Shown here: one piece after another, positions 44,353-55,880 of the stretch
Layout: each line of letters begins with the position of its first letter
Numbering within the stretch: position 1 is the stretch's first letter
Source of the DNA: Adiantum capillus-veneris
Lineage: Eukaryota > Streptophyta > Polypodiopsida > Polypodiales > Pteridaceae
Length of the DNA stretch: 64,000 bases
Reading direction: 5' to 3'
NCBI GenBank assembly: GCA_014529385.2
Contig: CM043955.1
Coordinates: forward strand, 146,842,140-146,906,139
The notes under the pieces: model-generated
Database searches by the model: none
What the model was told of the DNA's origin: nothing
What the model saw: only the letters and a program-made list of their open reading frames with translations
Made by a program: the position numbers and the translations under genes

Positions 44353-44700
44353 AGGTCACATCCTTCCGGGCTTAGTCGCCAATTGCTCCAGCACACGCCT
44401 GCTCACTTTCTCCGATTTCATTGAGCTTTGGCGAGCGTTTGCAGGTCGACAAATATTTTGGGCAAGCTCAAAGAGCTTGGTCTACTCAAAATTTTGATTT
44501 TGGCTCATTTCGGCCTCCGTTTCCACTACAGGCAGTACTGCACATGCTATTTCGTTGTTTTGTGCAGAATTTTTGTCAGTGCCGTTTTCTGCATAACAGG
44601 TGCCTTATAGTCTTCTACGGTTTGTGCTATATAGCACAGGTTGTTCCCGCTCCGTTTCTCCTATTTTCGGGCATTTTTCACATCATTTGCAACATTTACC

Positions 44701-45531
44701 ATGGCTGACAACAACAACACAGATGTGTTCAAGATGTTTGTTGCTGAGACAGGTTGGATGGGGACAACTACCCTATGTGGGCTTATATGATGCAACATGT
44801 TCTTGTGTCAAAGGGCGTCTAGAACATTGTGCAGGGCATTGATGTACGTCCTGGTTCTAAGGATGTAAGCGATGTTGAGGATGTTGCAGGTCTTGCTGCA
44901 AGGATTGCAGCTGTTAGAGTTATTTTGCCTACGGCAGAACAAGCTCGTTGGGATGTTAAGGATGAGCAGGCTCATGCGTTGATTGCATTGTCTGTGAAGC
45001 GCACCATTGTTCCTCACATCCGTTCAGCGAAATCTGCAAAACAGGCTTGGGATATTTTGGCTGGTCTTTATGCAAGTCGCAATGAGGCTAAAATTGCTTT
45101 ACTGCGTAAAGAGTTGGAGTCGAAGATTATGCATGAGGAAGATGATATGGACACTTCCTTGCTAGTGTCAAGGATATCAATGAGCAACTCATTTGTGCAG
45201 GTGAAGTCATTTTAGACAGTTCCCTAGTGCAGACTGTTCTTGATGCATTACCAGATTCCTACCAGACTTTTGATAGTACTTGGAGACTTATGACCCAAGG
45301 AAATCCTGAACTTGTCAAGTTTGATGCATTATGCACATTGTTGTTGCAAGAGTCACTTTCCAGAAAAAACAGGACTAGGCAATGTGCAATTGAACAGGCT
45401 TTTATTGCTTCGAGCGGTAACAGTAATGCAACCACTTCTTATGGTTCTGCTGCGAGTGGCAAAATTCTGTTCCTAATGCTTCTGCTGGCAGAAATTCGTT
45501 TGGAAATTCTGGTGATAAGGGCAAAAATAAG
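44701..45531 (+). pseudogene. Copia gag
   Basis: ATG at 44701 (MADNNNTDVFKMFVAETG) is followed by a one-base shift near 44753. The usual LDGDNYPMWAYMMQHVLVSKG then appears, then a TAG (44819-44821) in place of Trp or Gln. It continues with QAWDILAGLYASRNEAKIALLRKELESKIMHE and the next frame from 45227 (LDALPDSYQTFDSTW). This is the gag domain of plant copia elements, which forms the particle shell. Confidence 0.88.
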
Positions 45532-46815
45532 ATGCGTTGCCATTATTGTAAAGCTAATGATCACTTGATCAAGTCGTGTCCTAAGTTGAAGGCTAGAGAG
45601 GCTAAGAAGAAAGAGGGTGGTTCCACTGCAAATGCTGGTTCCACTACAAATGCAGCCATTGTTGAGTCTTCTGTGAAAGGATACTGTGATGCTGATGTTG
45701 ATGCAGAATGGGCTTTTAGCGCAGAGTGCACTTACAATCCTGCTATCCATGATGCATGCTTGTCAGTTGCTGCAGATTCACATGTGTGGTATTTTGACAG
45801 TGGTGCTACAAAGCACATTACCTCACATCGTGAATTGTTTACCTCTCTCGAGTCTGTCCCTCATGGGAATTTAGTCACTTGTGCCAACAATGCCTCTTAT
45901 CCAGTTCAGGGATTTGGAAAGATTGTGCTCACTGCTGCTAATGGCAGTTCCTTCACACTTGTTGATGCACTTTATGTACCTGGGATCAAGAAGAATCTCT
46001 TGTATGTCACACTTGCTAGACTTGGACTTGTAGTCAAATTTGTGGATGACAGATGTACAAGTCATGATCTTTGTTTTGGTGATAAAATTGTTGCATCTGG
46101 GCTTTTGTGCCGTGGGCTGTATAAGCTCACTTTGTATGACAAGTGTGGACAAAATTTTGCAAATGCTGTTGTAGATTCAAGGGCTATTTCAGATGCAAAA
46201 CTTTGGCATGCACGTTTTGGTCATCTGAATTTTGCCAGTTTGCTGCGTTTGCAGAAATTTGATATGGTTGCTTCTTTGCCGCCTCTTGAAGCACCTGTCA
46301 AACATGTTTGTGAAGGCTGTATTTTGGGTAAGATGCAGCGTTCTAAATTTCCAAAGGATGGTTCAGTTCGGGCCACATGCAGGTTGCAGCTTCCGAAGTT
46401 TTTATGTGCTTCAAACAATTTCTGGCTATGGCTGAAAATGTCTCGAAATGTACTATGGGCACCCTCCGTTCCGATCGAGGGGGGGAGTATATGTCTCATG
46501 AATTTAATGCATTTCTGGCTAGTGGTGGGATAAAACACCAATGTACAGTGCCTTATACACCTTAGCAAAATGGTGTTGCTGAGAGGAAAAACATGTCACT
46601 TACGGAAATGGCACGATGTATGGTCAAAAGGCAAGCTTTGCCGCATTCTTTTTGGCTTGTGGCCATCATGTGTGCCACTTATGTACTTAACAAGTGTCCT
46701 ACAAAAGCTTTGCAGTCTATTACTCCATATGAAGCATGGCATGATAGAAAGCCTTCTATTGAGCACATGCGTGTTTTTGGCTGTTTGGCATATGCTTTAG
46801 TGCCACAAGTGTAGT
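45532..46815 (+). pseudogene. Copia zinc knuckle, protease and integrase (internal deletion)
   Basis: RCHYCKANDHLIKSC (45532) is the CCHC knuckle. WYFDSGATKHITSH (45790) is an intact protease active site. LWHARFGHLNFASL and CEGCILGKMQRSKF form the pre-integrase zinc domain. The stretch that should hold the first catalytic Asp is missing: after ATCRLQL (about 46390) the reading jumps, one frame over, to SEVFMCFKQFLAMAEN. The second Asp (LRSDRGGEY) and the Glu (QNGVAERKN) remain. TAG codons occur at 46563-46565 and 46812-46814. Integrase is therefore non-functional. Confidence 0.9.
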
Positions 46816-48843
46816 GCAGAAAATTAGATGATAAGAATGTCAAATGTATTTTTGTTGGTTATAGTGCTGAAAGCAAAGGTTACAGGTTGTATCATCCGCA
46901 AAAAAAACGTATTTTGGTTTCTCGGGATGTAGTATTTGTGGAAGATTCTGTTCACCCCTTGCTGTCATGTACTAGAGACAGTAATGTAAGCTCACAGGAC
47001 ATTTATGATACTTTGTTGCCTCTTTTAAGTGGCGGAAATACGAATGTAAGTTCCAATGAGGCAAATGTACAGCCTATGGGGTTTCTGAATTTTTTTTAGA
47101 TCAGCCTATTACTGATGTAGATGTACATGATGTACTTGATGAGGAAAGGGCTGAAAATGAGCAAGCTAGAAGTATGCCAAAATGGCTGGTGCACACTTTG
47201 CGTGTCAGTAGATTGGATGCACCTTTGTCTATTCATACTAGTTCAGGCTCTCGCCATGCATCTTATGCATCAGATTGTTATGCTTTGGCTGTGACTAGTT
47301 TACATGATGTTGAGGAGCCTCTGTCTTTTGATGAAGCACAGAATTCAGACAATTGGATGGCTGCCATGCAATCAGAATATGATGCACTTATAGAAAATGA
47401 CACATGGACCTTATGTGATTTTCCTCCTGGCAAAAAGGCCATTGGTACGAAGTGGGTTTACAAGTTGAAACGCAAGCCGGATGGTGAGATCGATGGCCAT
47501 AAGGCTCCACTTGTTGCAAAGGGTTATGCACAGAAAAAAGGCATAGATTATGAAGAGACTTTTGCTCCCACTTGTCGTATGACTACTGTGCGTTTTCTAT
47601 GTGCATTGGCAGCTCATTTTGGTTGGGATGTACATCAATCAGACATTGTTACTGCTTTCTTGAATGGTGACGTATTTGAGGAAGTTTATGTAACGCAGCC
47701 TCACGGTTTTGTCATAAAAGGACAAGAGGACAAAGTGTGCAGATGTAAGAAGGCTTTGTATGGGTTTAAGCAATCTCCTCGTGCTTGGCATGAGAAAGAT
47801 GACACTCATTTGGTTAAACGAGGCTTTCGTAATAGTCCAACAGAAAGCACATTGTATGTAAAGGGTGAGGGTGATGTACTTCTCATTGTGGTTCTTTATG
47901 TTGATGATTTGCTGATCACTAGACCAAATGAGAGACATATTGCTGAATTTAAGGCTGATTTGAATGCTACTTTCAAGATGAAAGATTTGGGGCTGTTGCA
48001 TCATTACTTGGGTATATAGTTTAAGCAGTGTGATGGTGGTATTGCCTTGTGTCATAAAAGTTACATAGAGACATTGCTATGTAAATTTGGACTTGAGGAT
48101 TGCAAACCTATTGCCACTCCCATGGAAACAGGTTTGAAGTTGAGTCTACATGATGTTGGCGATCCTGCTGATGTCACTCTTTACCAAACTGCTGTTGGCT
48201 GCCTCATTTATGTATGCAACACGAGGCCAGATATTCAGTTTGCAGTCTCACAGGTCAGCAGATTTATGCATAGCCTAGGGTCTAAGAATTGGCAGGCTGT
48301 CAAGAGGATTTTCCACTACCTTAGTGGCACTTTACATCTTGGCTTGTTTTATCCCAAAGGGGGATCATTGCCGCCAGACTTACATGCTTTTTCGGACTCA
48401 AATTGGGCTGGTTGTTTTGACACGCGAGTGTCCACAAGTGGTTTTTGTTTCATGCTTGGCAGTTCATGTATATTATGGTTGAGCAAGAAGCAACCTACTG
48501 TGGCCACTTCGAGTTGTGAGGCTGAGTACAGGGCAGTCTTCACAGCTACAGTTGAGTGTGTATGGTTCACACGCCTTATGGCTGATTTGGGTGTTGGACA
48601 GGACACTGCCAACACTATCTACACTGAAAATTAGAGCGCATTGGTAGTTGCGAGGAACCCAATTTTTCATGCTCGCACAAAGCACATTGAGGTGCATTAC
48701 CACTATGTCAGGGAGAGGCTCTCAGTAGGAGAGATTAGCTTGGCTTATGTGTCAACATAGGACAACCTTGGAGATCTTTTCACAAAGGCATTGTCTAGTG
48801 AGAAGCTTGAAGCTTTCCGCAAAGCTTTGGGGTTACTCCCCTT
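46816..48843 (+). pseudogene. Copia reverse transcriptase-RNase H
   Basis: KCIFVGYSAESKGYRLYHP links integrase to RT. RT has WKVY-type lead GTKWVYKLKRKPDGEI, YAQKKGIDYEETFAPT, QSDIVTAFLNGDVFEEVYV and the catalytic VVLYVDDLLIT (47890-47920). RNase H shows LHAFSDSNWAGCFDTRVSTSG, SCEAEYRA and ARTKHIEVHYHYVRERL, ending LLPFVD. TAG codons at 48019-48021, 48632-48634 and 48758-48760 sit where Gln is expected. A stop near 47098 breaks the spacer. Confidence 0.92.
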
Positions 48844-48928
48844 TGTGGACTGATCTTGTCCTCAGGGCATGGCACTTCCCTTTACTCATGTGCCAGCTCT
48901 CGTTCACCGCATCACTCCAGGGGGGATT

Positions 48929-49155
48929 TGTTACCATATACATGTGGTAGTGATGTGTGTGAACACGCTAGGACCGCCGGGGCATTTTTTCCCTCTTTAG
49001 GAGGTTTTTTCCCCCGTGCATTGTATATACGCCCATCACTCTAGGGCTATCTATCTTTCCATTTCACACTAAGTAACACACTCTCTATTGTGTGCCTTGA
49101 TCTTCCTTTGTTTTCTCCAAGCTGTGTGTGTTTCTCTGCAACCCTAATTCCAACA
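48929..49155 (+). repeat. 3' LTR of the copia element
   Basis: 227 bases, preceded by the short polypurine tract CAGGGGGGAT (48918-48927). Confidence 0.95.
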
Positions 49156-49160
49156 GGGCT

Positions 49161-49981
49161 CAATAAGAGTTCCAAGGTGTAAAGCATAGGTCAGTTAGTG
49201 TACCTAGGTTGCAGATACAATAAGTGTGGAGCCTCAAAGGTCTTGGGCGCCGGACATTACACCTTTTAGACCTTGGCTAAGGTATAAAAGCCAACTTTGT
49301 AAAGATTTTATTAAGTTTTTGGATAAGAAATACACAGCGTGAGCTAACGGCGCTCAATTCTCTCCTTCTCGCGCTTCCTACTCCCTCTTTGGTTGTCACA
49401 TTGCGAATGTGTTTGTTGCATTGCAACCGCAGGTAAGAGCTCTATGCATTGACGTAAGCCATTCACAGTATTTTGTAGCTTTTGGCATCACCGACCTATG
49501 GCCTAATTTCATCATAACTAGGAATTTACACTTTGAAATAAAAAACTAAGCATAGGCGGGGTATTGGGGCATCATTACTAAGCATTTAGATGCATTCTGG
49601 GTTGAAAACAACTAGGTCAAAAATCCACTATTGTTAATAATCGCGATTTTGGAACTTGACCTAAAGTGGGGTTTGAGGCCATAGGCATGTGTGCTTAGGT
49701 CTTATAAACTTTTCGTAGAAGTTTCATTACGTTTGGATGTCATTTGATGCTGTAACGCATGTGATTTGCTTGCCAATGAGCGATTGGCTTTTGATGATTT
49801 CAGTCACTTGAGTGTGCCTGAGTTAGATGCGAGTTGTTAGTTGTTTTCCAAGAGATTGACAACCTCTTGTAGCCTCTATGCACTAGCCGAGTCAGCTTCA
49901 TCCCATGGTTTGACAAATTAATCGTGGTTCTCGCTAATATTGCAATAAGATAAGATGGTGAGGTTAGACATGCGTCCCACA
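49161..49981 (+). repeat. 3' LTR of the outer element, second part
   Basis: Continues from CAATAAGAGTTCC to CCCACA and aligns with 34405-35219. Followed by the target duplication TTAGC at 49982-49986. Confidence 0.9.
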
Positions 49982-50497
49982 TTAGCCTCCTTCAGTGCAG
50001 TTTTTACGTTGGTTAATTCATCATCTAACACTGAAGCATCCATGATTTGTCCTATGTCATTCGCAACAGTGTTCCAAGATGACTGAATGAGTACAGAACA
50101 ACCATACTTCACTGTGGCTGGGTCACAGGCAGTTGGCTCATAAACCATGACAAAAACCATATAATGGTAATGTAGAATAATCAGATTTATGCAGAAGTAG
50201 ATGTCCCTTGAGAGGATGAGTCTGTAGATGCTGTAACCTATCTTTCTTTGTTGTGTGTGTCTTGGTGTGAGATTGTTGGTGTATGTTTTGTTGCACCTCC
50301 TCTTGGTCATGACAAGATCTCTCTTGCATCCTAGTTCGCATCCCATAACTAGGTGGTGTCCCTGCACTTGTTTGGTTGTGGGTTTGTTGTTGTTTTTTCC
50401 TTCTTGTGGTTGCCCTAGCCCCAATTGAGTAGCACAGGGTCCTTGAGGGGTGTTTAGAGGTCGCCTCTCTTGTTGCCTGTCCTGACCGCCTCAACAT
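49982..50497 (-). pseudogene. Coiled-coil protein of the split element, upstream part
   Basis: The - strand shows a Gln/Thr-rich start (SGQATREATSKHPSR..., 50497-50138). In another frame it has YEPTACDPATVKYGCSVLIQSSWNTV and LDDELTNVKTALKEA (50120-49982). The last residues run in frame into KQQIENMEQERE at 34214 once the 34215-49981 insertion and one TTAGC are removed. Confidence 0.6.
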
Positions 50498-50869
50498 ATT
50501 GCAATTAAAGCATCCTTATCTACCTTGTGTATCACGTGCTGGAAATCTTCATTGTATGTTCTATACATCAATATCCATAAGAATAACTTCATTGCTCATC
50601 AAAAATTTGGGGTGTGAATGGTTTACTTAATTCAAAGCTCTTTTGTTTGTGCTTGAAATTGCTAAGAAGAAGGTATGTGCCTTTTCAAAAATTTGAGAAA
50701 CCTCAATAGTTTCAATGTGTTCAAGTATTGAACCAAACAAATGACAACCGAGAATAGGAGCTAATGAGTATATTGCAGGCATATCCTCATCTCATTCCAA
50801 AAGAAGGACAATTTTTTGTAACTAGTGCTCATAAAATACAAACACACGAAGCTAGACCTATCAAGATGG

Positions 50870-52672
50870 CACAACGATGAAGATCTCCAAAGGAAAATGA
50901 CATCATAAACAAAGGAGTGGAGGAAATACTACAGAAAAGAGTGATTTAACCATCGCAAAGCCGGTGGGTATCCAAACCACATCTAGTCAAGAAGGGTTCT
51001 AGAGACTATAGAATTTGTATACATTTTTGACCATTAAACAGAGCTATAGTACAAAACGTCTTCCCAATGCCAAGGATTGACAATTGGCTTGATCAATTAG
51101 GGGCTAATCTTCTTTTACATAATTTGATTTAGCCTCAAGATATTGGCAGATACCTGTTGATGCTAAAAACCGACCAAAAGTTGTATTTAGAACAAGTAGG
51201 GGGCTATACAAATTCATAGTAATGGCTTTTGGATTTACGATACTCCAAAGACTTTTCAATGATTGTTAAACTTTATTGTTGTTTATTTAATTGATATGAA
51301 GGTGCTAGTGGTGTATTTGAATGATATCTTAGTCCTTACAAAGAAGTGGGAAGAGCATGTAAAAGTTGTAGAGTTCTCTGCTGACTACAAAATCACTTTA
51401 AAATACATTTGTGCAAATGTAAAGGGGATAAGGCAAAGCTTGAACTTTTAGAATACATTGTGTCTAAAGATGGAATCAATGTGGACCGTAAGACAGTCAT
51501 GGCAATAAAAAGCCTCTCAGTACCAATAAATGTTAAGGATGTACAAACATTTTTGGACTTAATCTATTTTTTTAGAATATTTATACATGTCATGGCTACA
51601 GTGGCAAGCTCTTTGCATGAGCTATTAGAAAAGACAACAAATTGGAACATCAAGAAGCTTTTGAAAAACAAAAGTCTTAGACTATAGAAGATATAATTTT
51701 ACGACATCCTGATTTTGACAATTTTTTTTTGTTAAGATCAGATAGCTCTAATACAAGTTTGCAAGCAGTTTTGATGCAACAATATTCACAAGCAAGTTGG
51801 AAACGAATTGATTTCATCAATCAAAGCTTAACTAAATGTGGAATAAATCTATTCAACAACAAAAAATAATTGCCTAGTGTTGTGTGGGCCTTGCAAAAAT
51901 TGCATGTTTATGTTCATGGGTCTCAACTAACAAGGAAAATCAATCATTAGCCTCTGACTGTAATGATTAGAAAGCAACATCTCCCTATACATTTTTTGTG
52001 ATAAATTTTAGCTTTTCAAGCTAATAGTTTGTACTTGAATATGTCTTTAGCAAGAAGAATACAATACCGAATTTGTTATCAAGACTGGAAGTTCGCATCT
52101 CAAACATTTATATTCAACACGGACCTTGCTCAATTAGCACAAGCACAAGCTATTAATCCAAATATCCAAGATATTATAAATAGGCTCCAACAAGCTAAAA
52201 AGAATCCAATCATGCAATGCTATATGATTAAAGATGAGTTTTATATGTGGCTACAAAAAAGGATTTATTATGTCCTCAAATTCCATTATGATTGCAAAGG
52301 AAAATCATCAGCCATTTCCATTTCCATATGCTATATGACACCTAGGTTTTTAGAGGAGATATTGCAACCAAGTTCTATTGGCCAAAAATGCAAAGAAAAA
52401 TGCATGAAGTCTTCACTTCTTGTGAAGTATGTGTGGCAACAAAGGAGCCAACTCAGAAACTCCAAGGTCTCTAGAACCTATCAAGGTTGGAAATCCATTT
52501 GAAATGGTCTCTTGGGATATAGTTGGACCTTTTTTCAAAATATACATTATCATAGCCATAGAGTATTGCACAAAGTAGTGCAAAGCAAGAGCTTTGCCAC
52601 AAGCTTCCATGAAGCAATTGCTAAATTTTTCATGGAGGATATCAATGTACGACATGACTACCCAAGAAATAT
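50870..52672 (+). pseudogene. Ty3/gypsy RT, RNase H and integrase N-part
   Basis: Decayed + strand element. RT shows SQSRWVSKPHLVKKGSRDYRICIHF and PMPRIDNWLDQLGAN (50940-51120), VVYLNDILVLTKKWEEHVK (51305-51365; the catalytic pair reads N-D) and LLEYIVSKDGINVDRKTVMAIKS. RNase H starts LLRSDSSNTSLQAVLMQQYS (about 51730). Integrase shows KCKEKCMKSSLLVKYV with the zinc domain, GNPFEMVSWDIVGPFF (first catalytic D, about 52490-52530) and INVRHDYPRN at the break. Stops and shifts are frequent. The remainder is at 54537. Confidence 0.8.
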
Positions 52673-52749
52673 GTAATGGAAAAGGCCTATGAACTTTGAG
52701 AATAGAGGAATTAGGAGATAAAGAGAGCATTTTTGTGAGAACATAGAGG

Positions 52750-53170
52750 GTGAACATTATGTGAAATTTGGACTCACAAATGGGCCCTTTAAGAAGTTTG
52801 ACTTTACCTCTCTCTAGCAAAATGGACGCATGGATAATTTTTTACAAACAAACTCCAAAGTTGACGGAGGTTTGACAATTATAATGTCCTCTTCAAGCTC
52901 TTTCTACTGATATATAGCACGCCATGAGATTCCTCATATTTTAGAAGATTCTTTTTTTTATTCACTTAGATTTCGACAGAGTTGTCACATCATAGGTGAA
53001 TAAAAAAAAGAATCAGTAGATAGAGCTTGAAGTGAATATTCGCACCGTCAAACCTCCGCCAACTTTGGAGTTTGTTTACAAAAATCTATCCATGCGCCCG
53101 TTTTGGTAGAGAGAGGTAAAGTCAAACTCCTTAAAGGGTCCCTTCGTGAATCCAAATTTCATCTAATGCT
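52750..53170. mobile_element. Foldback/MITE with ~200-bp inverted arms
   Basis: The left arm (TGAAATTTGGACTCACAAATG...GACTTTACCTCTCTC...GGAGGTTTGAC) and the right arm are inverted copies of roughly 200 bases at about 80-85% identity by eye, meeting near 52965. Long arms of this kind are seen in Mutator-like MITEs. No clear target duplication. Confidence 0.7.
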
Positions 53171-53199
53171 TATTTAGCGGTAGCAACTTAACCATAATA

Positions 53200-53970
53200 C
53201 TTAATTAACTTGGCATGAACAATACTTTTGCAAGAGAGAGAGTTTAAGAGAACTTGATAGCAGTTGAGGACTAGATTTATGTGGAGCCGGTCCCCCGTCC
53301 AATAGGCTTTTGTATTATAGATTCTCCTATCAAGAGAGACTTCGTACAATACAATCTTTGTGTTCCTTGTGACCGAGGTGATGCAATGAAGATGAAAAGC
53401 TTCATGCATCACGAGAATTACATAGACTTTGCAAAAAGCATTAACTATCCCCAGCCTCAGTCCCAAGGCCTCAAACACCTTCAAAGGTGGAGAGAGCTAG
53501 CTGGGAATGAGGGTAGGGAAGAGGAAGAAGAAACATTCATAGGAGAAAGAAATAGTTCCTCACTTATCATCACTCTTCTTGCTAGCATACATAATAGCAT
53601 AGTAATGAAGATGGAGAAGATGGAAAGCTTAAGCATTGAAGCATGGCTCTTGGTTGGATTTGCATTCCATAGCCAAGGGTTTTGGTGTAGGCTCCCAACT
53701 TCCCTACTAGCTTGAAGTATGTGTGGGAGAGTTTACCCCCCAAGCTGGCCCTTCTTGCTTTGGTTGACCCCCTCTTCTAGCTCATGAAAGAAGCTTATTG
53801 GACCCATTCAAGCCTGACCAATCACATGCAGGGTTCATATCAAGCAAGCATGCTAGCCTTGGGAAAAGTGTCCCCCTTGACAGAGAGGACTTGATAAATG
53901 CATAAACCATTAATTAATTTAACTAAACTGTCATTGGACCCCTTGGGAGGCCAACCAATAGGCTTTAGGC
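53200..53970 (-). repeat. Dispersed repeat, copy 2
   Basis: Inverted relative to 13060-13935, with the same order of blocks. It lies inside the insertion that splits the integrase. Confidence 0.6.
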
Positions 53971-54134
53971 ACACTATGAGGACAACATGAGGAGGATCTT
54001 GGCAAGTGTCCTTTTTTAATTCTTGGTACCAAGCTTGCCTTGTGTGAGGGTGTGTATGTTCTCTCTCTAGCCCCTAGAATGAGGGCTCGCCCCCCCTTGT
54101 GTAGGGATATACATTGACTTTGCGAAACACCTTA

Positions 54135-54240
54135 CACTCAAGCACCTTAGTCAAGGAGCACCTTAGCACCTTAGTCATTAAGCACCTAAAGCACCTTAAG
54201 CACCTTAGTCAGCAAGCACAACAAGCACCTCAAGCTTGGG
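54135..54240. repeat. AGCACCTTA-type minisatellite
   Basis: AGCACCTTA or close variants recur about nine times in some 100 bases, with irregular spacers. Confidence 0.7.
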
Positions 54241-54536
54241 CCAAGTTCCCAGCTCAAGCACAACCCTAGCTTACATAAGTTTAAAGGATTTTTAACACTA
54301 ACCACTGGAAGTCTTTAATGAAGCTAACCCTACGGTCTTTAAGCTTCATTAGCTAGCCTTGCTCTTTGACATATCATCTCTCATTTGAGTCCCTTTACCA
54401 TTGGCCCCGTGTTGAGATAGAACCGAAAGCACATGTGTATATTCTAACCCTTGTTCCCGTCTATTCTCCCACATTAAATGATCAATTTAATATGAGAAAA
54501 TCATTTGAGTTGGTTAGATATTAGATTTTATCAAAA

Positions 54537-55200
54537 AATATATTATCTGATCAGGGAACAAATTGCAAACCTGAAGTACTCAAAGTGGTCACTAAATGTT
54601 TAGATGTTGAACAAACGTTTTCATCATCTTATCAAATGGGCTATGTGAATGGATGAATGGTTGAAAGCATTTGTGGACCCGCTTCACAAAAATTGGGATG
54701 AGATGCTTTCTTATGTACTATATGCTTACAAGTATACAATGCATAGTTCTACCAGGATAAGCCCTTTCCGTGCATTGTATGGACGGGGTCAAATTTCCCC
54801 TCCACAATTATCATTCTTGCAAATTGAAAAGAAATATCACAATGTAAACCAGTGGTATGCACACTTACAAGAAAAACAACCTATGTTACGACAAACAATC
54901 CAAACAATATTGTGAAAAGCACAAGTTCGGAATTACAAGCATATCTCTGTTGAGGAACGCATTTCCATGGAATATATAGGACAGAAGTTATATGTGTATT
55001 TCTCATGGCAACGTGAAAAAAATTCAAAAATGCTCATTCACAAATGAGTTGGCCCGTATATAGTGCAAAGGAAAATTTAAAGTAATACGTATCATTTGTG
55101 ACAAGATCAAAATCACTCTCAAATAGTAAGTAGCCCATGTCTCTCACCTTCATTCACTTGAGGAGTGTGAAATAAGACCCAAATCCCTCATTAAAATTTT
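54537..55200 (+). pseudogene. Integrase C-part of the split gypsy element
   Basis: ILSDQGTNCKPEVLKVV holds the second catalytic D; MGYVNGWMVESICG is the decayed catalytic E region. Then come NWDEMLSYVLYAYKYTMHSSTRISPFRALYG (54690-54780) and, near 55040, KMLIHK..GPYIVQRK, the usual tail of gypsy integrase. Confidence 0.75.
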
Positions 55201-55527
55201 GTCCACTTTAGTATGGGAACAAGACCTGAAACTCACATTGATTTAGGGAAGACCGTATGACATAAAGTTAAAAATTTGAAGCAAGCAATTACTTTTGAAA
55301 CGAGTGCATAATGGCAGAATCTCTAGTGATGGCAAGACATAGGAGTGAGGAGTTACACTCCTACCACATCAGTATGAAACTCGAGAACCAAGCTCTCAAG
55401 AAAAAAGCACACTATTGCAAGGAGATGGCTACCTAGTTACGTTAACAACCGTCTACTCCACGCTTTCGAAGGTAGAGGCGTCTGCATGTTTACATATGTC
55501 TCTATGTGTGTGTCTATCTATCTGTTT

Positions 55528-55544
<17 letters not shown>

Positions 55545-55560
<16 letters not shown>

Positions 55561-55575
55561 TATATGTATGTATAC

Positions 55576-55669
<94 letters not shown>
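55545..55669. repeat. (AC)n and (GA)n microsatellites
   Basis: A short AC run at 55540-55560 is followed by a GA run of about 92 bases (55578-55669). Open frames across it are artefacts of the repeat. Confidence 0.95.
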
Positions 55670-55670
<1 letters not shown>

Positions 55671-55880
55671 ACTTACCACATGTTCAGCTTTACCATTAGC
55701 TACCTGGGGATATTCAACATCAATTGGGTATTTCCTCTCAATATTAGGATTTATTGTAAATGGGTAGGGGTTTTTATTTCACCTTCTTGTTATAGTGACC
55801 CTTCTACATCATCTGCCTCTAAGCAACATTGTAATTTGTAGCAATTTTGTTATGTAATACAAGAAGGATCATGATTTATT

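Larger units (their letters stand above)
44113..49155 (+). mobile_element. Ty1/copia retrotransposon nested in an LTR
   Basis: LTRs of 226 and 227 bases (TGTTACCATAT...TTCCAACA) flank a copia-type gag-protease-integrase-RT-RNase H coding region. The target duplication GGGCT is at 44108-44112 and 49156-49160. The two LTRs differ at about 7 bases and one indel (roughly 3%), so it is younger than its host element. Confidence 0.95.
34215..49981 (+). mobile_element. Non-autonomous LTR retrotransposon with palindromic leader
   Basis: Complete structure: 5' LTR, tRNA-Asp-like primer binding site, a 3.7 kb leader with palindromes, gag-like and dead-protease coding (38990-42940), polypurine tract and 3' LTR, all flanked by TTAGC. 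No RT, RNase H or integrase is present outside the nested copia insertion, so it must have used enzymes of another element. The LTR is related to that of the gypsy element at 1-13053. In the first 190 bases the two LTRs differ at about 16 positions. Confidence 0.85.
52673..54536. mobile_element. 1.9 kb composite insertion splitting the integrase
   Basis: The integrase reads ...RHDYPRN up to 52670 and resumes as KNILSDQGTN at about 54534. The breakpoints carry imperfect 11-base direct repeats (CCAAGAAATAT and TCAAAAAATAT). Inside are an inverted-repeat unit (52750-53170), a dispersed repeat (53200-53970) and a minisatellite. It may have formed by more than one insertion. Confidence 0.6.

Noticed and set aside
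44819-48760. Programmed read-through or RNA editing of the many in-frame TAG codons in the copia element
   Set aside because: U-to-C editing in ferns is known from organelles, not nuclear retroelements, and frameshifts plus an integrase deletion already make the copy dead. CHG-site decay explains the pattern better.
55486-55841. Open frames with Arg-Glu runs across the GA microsatellite, and Leu-Ser runs at 60885-61138
   Set aside because: Direct products of a dinucleotide repeat, not genes.
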